This document shows positions 57,191 through 64,000 of a DNA stretch of 64,000 nucleotides, piece after piece; position 1 is the first letter of the stretch; each line of letters starts with the position of its first letter. The position numbers and the translations under genes were made by a program. The notes under the pieces were generated by a model. The model saw nothing but the letters and a program-made list of their open reading frames with translations. It was not told the origin of the DNA and did no database searches. The stretch is from NCBI GenBank assembly GCA_036417435.1, contig CM070903.1, positions 81,461,501 to 81,525,500 on the forward strand, given 5' to 3'. Source of the stretch: Inia geoffrensis (taxonomy: Eukaryota > Chordata > Mammalia > Artiodactyla > Iniidae).

Positions 57191-57446
57191 TTTATGGGGC
57201 CAGGGAAGAACTTTCTAAGCCAAAGATAATCCAAAATGGCCTCATCTATCTTGGAAGGTAGTGAGTTTTTCATCTCTGCAACTGATAGTGAAAAGGTGGT
57301 GTGAATTTTTCAAGGATGTGGTAGAAAAATAAGAGGTTAAATGAGGTAAATCTCAAGGCCCTAAGACCCCAGGAGACTGTAATTCTCAAAATTTCAGTTC
57401 ACAAAGGTCAGTGTCTCTCTTTGTCCCAGATTACTTCCTTACTCCC

Positions 57447-57615
57447 TATAACATGTCTAGTGCTGTGTAACAAACCGCTCCAAAATTTAGTAGCCAAAAC
57501 AATATCCATTTTGTTTGCTCTTGATTCTGTGGTCAGAAGTTTAGGCTAGACTTGGCAGGATGGTCCTTTTGCTGGATTTGCCTGAGGTCATTTCTGTGGC
57601 TCCAGGCTGTATCAG
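57447..57615 (+). repeat. interspersed repeat, family not named
   Basis: GTGCTGTGTAACAAACCGCT, ATTCTGTGGTCAGAAGTTTA and GGTCCTTTTGCTGGATTTG follow a widespread mammalian repeat. Immediately to the right, TATCAGTCAGAGTTCAGTCA starts a second repeat-like block of about 90 bases. Confidence 0.5.
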
Positions 57616-57700
57616 TCAGAGTTCAGTCAGAAAAGCAGAGCCTCTGTGAGTATTGTGAGACAAAAGCTATTTATGGGCATTAGAACTCATGTAATTATAG

Positions 57701-58360
57701 GAGGGGCTAGGAAAAGATCCCAGCTTCTCATAGATAGAGAGTTGGAGGACCACAGACAGTTCACTTATCCATTTTCGTGAAGCCCTGGCATATGTGGAAA
57801 TATTGGCATCTTCACAGAAATCTGAGAATTCAAGCCTATTGAAGAAGCCAAAGTTGGGCCATGAAAGGGGAGCTCATGGAGAGAAGTCTATGAGAAGCTG
57901 TTGGCTCTGAGCAGCTACTACGCCTGTGGGGACACCTGCAAGCCTCTGGTGGGCCTGGGCCACTCTTAGTCATCAGAGCCAGAAGCAGGAAAGAAGAGCT
58001 GGATGCAGAGAGGAGGAGAGCGAAGACAATTAGAACCTATTGGCACATCTACATCTGTCCATCTCTGTATCTGATCTTAAAACAACCTCCAGAGAGTAAG
58101 GACTCTTGCCTTCCAAATTCACACAAATTCCTATTTTGGCCAACAGCAACCTGGAGCTATAGAGAGAAGGAGATTCTGGGGAACATGGTTCCAAGGTTAA
58201 CTAAATTGACAGCAGGACAATTCAGCACACACTCTGAATGCCTAAATTAAATCTGAAAAGCTCTTCATGGGCCCAGAGAAGATGTCAGTGGGGCTCCAGG
58301 ATGAAGCTTGGGAACATCGACAAGCAAAGCTCTCAGGCATTTGGGCTTATAGGACGGCCT
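57701..58360. other. unassigned, possibly repeat-derived MASP1 intron 2 sequence
   Basis: It may continue the repeat-like block that starts near 57612, but I cannot name it. Confidence 0.4.
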
Positions 58361-58693
58361 CTTTTTTTTTTTTTAATTGAGGTATAGTTGATGTACAGTA
58401 TCATATAAGTTACAGGTGTACAACACAGTCATTCACAATTTTTAAAGGTTAAAATCCATTTATAGTTATTGTAAAGTATTGGCTATATTCCCTGTGCTGT
58501 ACATATGTCCTTGTAGCTTATTTATTTATACATAATAGTTTGTACTTCTTAATCCCCTACTCCTATGTTGCCCCCCCCACACACTGGTAACCACTAGTTT
58601 GTCCTCTGTATCTGTGAGTCTGTTTCTTTTTTGTTATATTCACTAGTTCATATTATTTTTTAGATTCCACATATAAGTGATATCATACAGTAG
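58361..58693 (-). mobile_element. L1 LINE 3' end, 5'-truncated, in MASP1 intron 2
   Basis: A T run is followed by AATTGAGGTATAGTTGATGT, the complement of an L1 3' terminus, and by GTAACCACTAGTTTGTCCTC further in. AGGACGGCCT (58351-58360) and AGGACAGCAT (58694-58703) look like an aged target duplication. Confidence 0.85.
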
Positions 58694-58703
58694 AGGACAG
58701 CAT

Positions 58704-59066
58704 TTTTTGTTTGCCTCCTGTCTTAAAGGAGCATGAGCATTGTTGACTAGGGAATCAGGATGCTGCATTGTGAACCTGAAGCCGCCACTCACTAGATCAT
58801 GACCTTGCTTGATTCATTTAAATCATCTGGGCTTCAAGTTTCTCATTGGGTGGCTGTCAGTGTATTTGTTAAGCTCTGGTGAGATAACCTTATGGACATG
58901 TGGAAAGCAGCCATAGCTGTCCTCCCACAGAAATTTGACCAAGTTTTCTGCTGCTCTGCCTTAGCTTTGCCTGGGAGGTTTGTGCTGTTTCTACTAAGGT
59001 AGAAAATTCATAGAAAACAGGCCCTGGCTTCTTTTCCTTAGATCTCTCTCCCCTGTTCCCTGTCCT
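58704..59066. other. unassigned MASP1 intron 2 sequence
   Basis: No repeat or exon recognised. Confidence 0.5.
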
Positions 59067-59129
59067 CAATAGACCCCTTTCCTACATCAATAGAACCCCT
59101 TTCCTACATCAATAGAACCCCTTTCCTAG
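59067..59129 (+). repeat. 22-base tandem repeat, three copies
   Basis: The unit CAATAGAACCCCTTTCCTAC plus AT occurs at 59067-59087 (one base short), 59088-59109 and 59110-59129 (partial). The last two are identical where they overlap. Confidence 0.9.
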
Positions 59130-59169
59130 GTGGTGGTGGGAAGGGAGGGGCAGTTGAGACTCCTAATGC

Positions 59170-59570
59170 CCCTGGGACTTCGCTATTCCCTCTGCCTGGA
59201 TGTCCTCCCCTCTGCCCCCCAAACCCTCCACCTACTATTTCTACCTGCCTAAATTCTACTTACCTTTCAGTCCCCAGATCAAAGAACATTCTCTTCTTCT
59301 TAAGTGTTCTCTGATTCCTCTCAGCTGGATGCAATATTTTCCCATCTTATAAGCCCAGGAGCTTCCTAGCTTTCATTGCAATAACTACTATCTGGTGATT
59401 CCCTAACACATACACATTTGAGTACTTATTCTCCTACTAAATTTTACATTCCCAGAGGCAGGGGACTTCCTTATTAAGCACATGCAACAAATAAGTAATT
59501 TTTGACATCCTTCACATTATAATGCAGACAGAACTTGCTATATAAATATTTGTTGAGTTGAGTTGAAAGA
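59170..59570 (+). repeat. L2 LINE 3' end
   Basis: TATTCCCTCTGCCTGGATGT, CATTCCCAGAGGCAGGGGAC and ATAAATATTTGTTGAGTTGA. Confidence 0.75.
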
Positions 59571-60089
59571 AAGCAAATTGAGGACATGCATCCATGTGTT
59601 GGTGCCCTAAATCACAATAGTCTGAAAGGACATGGCTGCCCATAATAAGAAGTAGAAAAATGAAGAGTCTGTGATCCCCAGCCAGATGGTTCTCTATTAT
59701 TACGAATTTTGTGTTTTCATTTGATAAGGTATTTCCCTCCATCATGTTAATACGATGACCCTAGAAATGGGATAGTCTGAACAGAAGCCAGAGCTCAATC
59801 CTCCATCTGTACTCAGAAGTCAATGGTTTTTGTAGATTTTTACAATCATAGCAAGGGCTGAAGATATTAAGTAGGGCCAGTGACCCCCTCTATTTAGGTT
59901 ATGGCCAGAGCTGTCACTGAGCCACATCCTCTCTGGGAGACAGTCCATGCACCCAAGATCAAGTTACAAGAGGCCCTTGAGCCAGAAAAGTTGTTTGGCA
60001 AAGTGCCTGTGTCTTTTGCCTTGCACTCTCTGCGTTGGTGGGTTCCTTTCTCCAGGGTCAAAACAGTTCCAAAAACAAAACAAGTATCA
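59571..60089. other. unassigned MASP1 intron 2 sequence
   Basis: No repeat or exon recognised. Confidence 0.5.
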
Positions 60090-60212
60090 GGGAATCATGA
60101 TTATCTCTCTACTCTTGAGCAAGTCACTGCCCCTCTCTGGACCTCAGTTTCCTCTAGAAGGATGGGGATCAAAACAGCTCTTAAGGGTCCCTCCTTCCAC
60201 GCTCTGATATTC
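60090..60212 (+). repeat. MIR SINE fragment
   Basis: TCTTGAGCAAGTCACTGCCC and TGGACCTCAGTTTCCTCTAG. Confidence 0.65.
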
Positions 60213-62149
60213 CAGGACTCTATTCAGAGCTGCAGGCTGAATTCCCAGGGCCCTGGGGCCTTTTCTTCCCGCTTCTAAAGGTATATCCGGCTCAGATTTC
60301 CCCATGGGTCTCAGCTGGGGCATGCTTACCTGTCCTCTGGAATAGTGAGGCCCTGCAGGTGATGATCATTTACCTGCCATCATAAACGGTCCTTAAGCCT
60401 GGAAGTTACAAGGAGGGAGGTTGTTTATCACAGACTTTCATTAGGTCTCTCCCTAATCCAAATTATCTCTGGCTGATTTCACTTGAAAGTGTCCATGCTA
60501 CAGGTACTATAGAACCCCAGAGACCTTGGGAATACCGAACTAGTAAGGAGGCTGCTGTGCCTGGAATTGTTAATGCTCAAGGCATGACTCTTCATTAGTA
60601 ATTGATTCTGTATCACATGGTTATAGACCACAAACAAGTTCAAGTTCATCAAGTTCTTCAGCAGGAAGCAATCTGTGTGTTGAAATTCCTGCTCACCATC
60701 CTCTAGTTGGTTTATTTAATGTATGGATATGATGACTTGTTAGAAAACTAGCATGTCAGGACTGGAAGAGAGTGTAGGGCTCAGCAAGTTAAAACCCCTA
60801 GTTTACCAGGTGGATAACTAGAGGAGTCAGCCACATAACAGTTTATGGTGGAGTCAGGAATAGGGCTCAGGACCTCTAAATGCCAGGTCCATACACTCCA
60901 AAGCAGAGGTCACCAAGATAGTGCATTCCAGCTCTTGCAGTTACTCACAGAAGAAACCTTCTCCCAGGCCCTCACTCTAAATCTATTTTGTCTTATTTTT
61001 ATTAAGTTCTAATGATAGCAGCTTAACTGGTTTCTATTTTACAACATTTCAGCTAATAAACTGATTTTAAAACAGTGAATAAAACATTACATAAAGAAGA
61101 CATAAGAATTGCAAAGGCATAATAGTCTGGGGACCTTCAAAGCAGGGCAAGCAACATTACATAACTCAATATCCCTAAAATAGTTGATGTTCATAACAAT
61201 GTCCCTGGATCACCAAGAAGGATTAGCATGTTTTACCTGAGAAAGCAGGGATTTGAATAAAGCACTTTAAAAAGCATTATACCCCACTACCCCAGAAAAA
61301 ATTTTTTTTAGTCATAGCTAGGTAAAAACTTCAGCTACCTGGAAAACTCAGATCATCAAAACAGCAAAACAGCTGTGATGTTCAAGGAAGTGACATTTCA
61401 GCTGTGTGCAGATAGGCACATTCTATAGCAATAAGGCTGGTGTGAGTTGGGCTAGTATCTGCAGAGAAGAGGAAAAAATAGCAAAGCTATGATCTCATTT
61501 TCTGTTTACACTTCAGTTCCCAAAGTTAGTGATTAATTGTCCTTGTGTTTTGTTGCCAGGGCAAATTGTTTTTCTTTAAAACTCCCACTTATTTTAAATA
61601 AATAAATCATTAGTTTCAAAACGGAAGTGTCAAATGTTAAGATACTTCTGACATACTAAACTAATGAACAAAACAATGAATTCTTTAGAAGCTACTAGAG
61701 ATAGGCAGCCTTTGAGAACCTTCTTTAATGACTTTGAAAGGCAGCAGAAATCATTCTTGGTCAGAGATTTTTCTCATGCATCTTGGTTAAAATACCAGTC
61801 TAGAGGTTGCAAACAGAAGCACTACTTTAAAAGGATCGCGGTAGGTGTAAATGATAGAGTGGTAGGTAGGCCAAGTATTGGTAGTCAAATAAATATACCA
61901 ACCAGCTACAACACTGTGCTTCCCAAACCAAACACACAAATTCTGCTTTAGGCAATCAGTTTAGAATCTCTCCTTGGGTCTCTGAATTTACCCAGGGCCT
62001 CAGACTCTTGCAACGTAGGGAATTCTTTAACAGGCAATATTTGCATCTGAGTCTTAACACAAGTGCACCTATTTCTGGGTGACTCCAGTAGTTTCTGTAT
62101 TATTAAGACTACCTATTAAATACAGTTCTGATTACGTCTTCCCTTTACT
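60213..62149. other. largest repeat-free stretch of MASP1 intron 2
   Basis: Nearly 2 kb without a repeat that I recognise. The 95-residue frame at 61664 has no motif or splice support. Confidence 0.45.
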
Positions 62150-62345
62150 CACAGAATTGAGTCACTTGTTATTATGTCATTCAAGGTCAACTGTAATCTA
62201 GTTTCAACTTATTCCTCCAAATATATCTCCTCCTACAATCCCCACAGACTCCCTGGCATCTCATTGTTCTCAGAATAGGTCTTGCACTTTTAGTTCTTAA
62301 TGACAAATATTTATTGGGTAACTGCTATGTTCTAGGTCCTGCACC
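62150..62345 (+). repeat. L2-like fragment
   Basis: CAAGGTCAACTGTAATCTAG and CCCACAGACTCCCTGGCATC suggest degraded L2; TATTTATTGGGTAACTGCTA may be a separate end. Confidence 0.4.
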
Positions 62346-62371
62346 ATGCACTGAAGATACATCTATAAAGA

Positions 62372-62482
62372 AAAGAATCTGAAAAAGAATAGATGCATAC
62401 ATATGTATAACTGAATCACTTTGTTGTACACCTGAAAATAACACATTATTAAGCAACTATACTTCAATAAAAATAAAAAGCA
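62372..62482 (+). mobile_element. short L1 3' end in MASP1 intron 2
   Basis: AACTGAATCACTTTGTTGTA and CAACTATACTTCAATAAAAA are the terminal landmarks of an L1 3' UTR in sense. Only the last 110 bases are present. Confidence 0.85.
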
Positions 62483-62649
62483 TATGCAATTTTTTTTAAA
62501 CTTCCACTTCTGATACAGATATTGTATCATTTTATAAATAAAACTCAGATATATCAATAAGTAATTAATTAAGTAATTAATTAATTAAAGTCTCACTCTC
62601 TTGCAGCATACATTCTAACAGGGATCCTTCACCTCCTTCTGAGTGCATC

Positions 62650-62808
62650 CTCAATGAGACACTTGTCACACTGTTTGATAGCTGTGTCTCTGTTTTTCTC
62701 CCCCTGAACACTGCCTCCCTGTGACAGCTCTGTGTCTTACTCATCTCCCATCATCCCCACCCCATGCTTTGCTCTGTGGCAGGCACACACTGAATGTTCA
62801 ATGAATGA
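62650..62808 (+). repeat. L2 LINE 3' end
   Basis: GCTCTGTGGCAGGCACACAC and TGAATGTTCAATGAATGACT. Confidence 0.6.
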
Positions 62809-63227
62809 CTTATATTGTGTATAAACTTTCTTTTCCTGGAAATGTAAGTTCCTGTTGTGTATAGAATCTGTGAGATTATCTAGCTCTTCTTATTTATTTA
62901 TTCTATTATCCAATGTTAAAATTTATTTATTTTAACATTGAGCTATTTTTAACAAATAAGCCATTTTGTTGTCAACAGGAATGACAAATGCCAAGCTACT
63001 TCTGATGGACCTAAACAAAACGAGTGAAACAGTGGCTGGACGGCCACATTGACTTAACCTGTAAGGTGTCTTTCCTCAAATCCCAGAATCCCTAAACCCC
63101 TTTCTCTGGCTTTCCCAGGCTGCCTGGTCTACTTGTGGGCAGCCCCTCCATCTTTTCTCCTGGAGACCAGCAGGAAAGTTAATTTGGGAAGCTGCTCATC
63201 TTGTTCCCTTTCTCTTTGACCCTAAAG
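62809..63227. other. 3' end of MASP1 intron 2
   Basis: TAAAATTTATTTATTTTAAC-type AT inverted repeats near 62915-62940, then unassigned sequence to the exon 3 acceptor. Confidence 0.5.
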
Positions 63228-63405
63228 GTAGAAACTGAAGACCAGGTGCTGGCAACCTTCTGTGGCAGGGAGACCACAGACACGGAACAGACCCCTGGCC
63301 AGGAAGTGGTCCTCTCCCCTGGCTCCTTCATGTCTATCACTTTCCGTTCAGATTTCTCCAACGAGGAGCGATTCACAGGCTTTGAGGCCCACTACATGGC
63401 TGTGG
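63228..63405 (+). CDS. MASP1: MASP1 exon 3: second half of CUB1
   Basis: The exon follows a pyrimidine-rich acceptor ending CCCTAAAG and ends at the donor GTAAGTTA. It encodes residues 80-138, from Val-Glu-Thr-Glu-Asp to His-Tyr-Met-Ala-Val, plus one base of the next codon (phase 1). Cys91 completes the CUB1 disulfide with Cys73. Asp121 and Ser123 in the Ser-Asp-Phe-Ser segment match the remaining calcium ligands listed for human MASP-1. The exon closes CUB1; the linker and calcium-binding EGF module should start in the next exon, outside the window. I noticed one conservative difference from human as I recall it: Glu where human has Asp, just before Ala-His-Tyr-Met. Confidence 0.98.
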
Positions 63406-63519
63406 GTAAGTTAGAGAAGTGGGTGGCCCATCCCCGGGTCTCCCTTTCTCTCTCAAGATTAAAAGTGCCTTGTGCTCTCTTCTTTAAAATGAACACCTTA
63501 TACTTACCACATAGATTCT

Positions 63520-63931
63520 ACCAGTAATGTCTTACTGCATTTGCTCTATCACTTATCTACCCAGCTAGCTATCCTCTATCCATTAATTCATCTTTTTTGA
63601 CGCATTTCAAAATAAATTGCAGACATCAGTACTCTTCTTCCTAAATATTTTAGCATGCATATTGTTTATCTAATCTATTCACATTTTTTTCTTTTTATGT
63701 AAAATTTACATTCAATGAAATGCACAAATCTTAAGTACACTTAAATTTTCAAAAATTTATATTTGTGTGTAACACAAACCCCTATAAAGATGTTAAGCTT
63801 TATCATCAACCCCAAAAGTTCCCTTGTACTCCTTCCCAATTGCAACCCACTCCCACCTCCTTTAGAGGCCACAACTGTCCTGATATTTTTTCCACCACAG
63901 ATTAGCTTTGCCACTTCTAAAACTACATATA
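63520..63931 (-). mobile_element. old L1 3' UTR in MASP1 intron 3
   Basis: The plus strand reads as antisense L1M: AAATTGCAGACATCAGTACT, then ATCTTAAGTACACTTAAATT and AGAGGCCACAACTGTCCTGA. It is interrupted at 63932 by a CHR SINE. Confidence 0.7.
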
Positions 63932-64000
63932 GGGCTTCCCTGGTGGCGCAGTGGTTGAGAGTCCGCCTGCCGATGCAGGGGACACGGGTTCATGCCCCAG
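63932..64000 (+). repeat. CHR SINE, cut by the right window edge
   Basis: Only the tRNA-derived head is inside the window. It starts GGGCTTCCCTGGTGGCGCAG and has a B box, GGGTTCATGCC. It is inserted in old antisense L1 3' sequence in MASP1 intron 3. Confidence 0.94.

Larger units (their letters stand above)
44322..63227 (+). other. MASP1: MASP1 intron 2 (18,906 bases, phase 0)
   Basis: The intron runs from the donor GTGAGACC to the pyrimidine-rich acceptor before exon 3. It splits CUB1 between Lys79 and Val80, so the two cysteines of the CUB1 disulfide lie on different exons. It holds one young CHR SINE (51.08 kb), an MLT1 LTR nested in a MIR (55.6 kb), L1 3' ends (58.36 and 62.37 kb), several MIR and L2 fragments and microsatellites. 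None of the open frames inside resembles a known exon. Confidence 0.93.
37830..64000 (+). other. MASP1: MASP1 gene, 5' portion (promoter-proximal region to intron 3)
   Basis: The gene encodes the zymogen serine proteases MASP-1 and MASP-3 and the regulator MAp44. These are secreted plasma proteins, made mainly in liver, that bind mannan-binding lectin and ficolins and start the lectin pathway of complement. Three exons are visible, joined by consensus GT-AG introns of phase 2, 0 and 1. Together they encode 138 residues plus one base that match the N-terminus of mammalian MASP1 almost without change. The splice variants that separate MASP-1, MASP-3 and MAp44 arise further downstream and cannot be seen here. 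The left limit of this entry is arbitrary because the transcription start cannot be placed from sequence alone. Confidence 0.95.
63406..64000 (+). other. MASP1: MASP1 intron 3, 5' part (phase 1)
   Basis: The intron starts with GTAAGTTA. After about 110 unassigned bases it enters old antisense L1 3' sequence and then a CHR SINE cut by the window edge. Confidence 0.9.

Noticed and set aside
61664..61951. 95-residue open frame in intron 2
   Set aside because: No motif and no splice signals; it is intronic chance coding.
1..64000. An undescribed multi-gene or defence-type system
   Set aside because: Only one split gene of a well-known family is present. The rest is intergenic or intronic DNA dominated by known transposon families.

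Overview
The window is mammalian nuclear DNA, most probably from a cetacean. Seven copies of the tRNA-Glu-derived CHR-type SINE are spread across it; these begin GGGCTTCCCTGGTGGCGCAG and have intact pol III A and B boxes. An older CHR relative lies at 24.2 kb. I saw no ruminant Bov-tA/Bov-B and no pig PRE-type SINE. The background is typical of eutherian mammals: MIR, L2, L1, MER5A-like and MLT1 LTR fossils, no operons and no dense coding.

One gene is supported: the 5' part of MASP1, which encodes the mannan-binding lectin-associated serine proteases MASP-1 and MASP-3 and MAp44, on the + strand. Exon 1 holds the start codon and two more bases (38214-38218) and ends at a GTGAGT donor. Exon 2 (44090-44321) completes residues 2-79, and exon 3 (63228-63405) gives residues 80-138. 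Together they encode the signal peptide and essentially the whole first CUB domain, with its calcium ligands, its disulfide and one N-glycosylation site. Intron phases are 2, 0 and 1. The EGF-like, second CUB, CCP and protease exons lie beyond the right edge.

Layout: 1-37.2 kb is upstream intergenic DNA with no supported gene. Its landmarks are a long L2 reverse-transcriptase fossil (about 7.4-10.14 kb) broken by an MLT1 LTR and an L1 scrap, an ancient L1 (about 21.84-26.04 kb) broken by three later insertions, a younger 5'-truncated L1 at 28.18-29.08 kb, and two MLT1-type LTRs at 33.2-34.2 kb. The span 37.2-38.2 kb is the MASP1 promoter-proximal region, with a compound CA microsatellite and a GA-rich tract. 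The span 38.2-64 kb is MASP1. Intron 1 is 5.9 kb, intron 2 is 18.9 kb, and both carry SINE, MIR, L2 and LTR insertions.

I found no CRISPR array, mobile bacterial element or novel multi-gene system. The observations most worth checking are two upstream ORFs in MASP1 exon 1 (one overlaps the start codon out of frame and would end in exon 2), the variable-looking repeats by the promoter, an internally deleted CHR SINE lodged inside a MER5A, and the nested insertions whose order can be read from target-site duplications. Repeat family names come from recognising consensus patterns by eye; element edges are approximate unless a target-site duplication is given.
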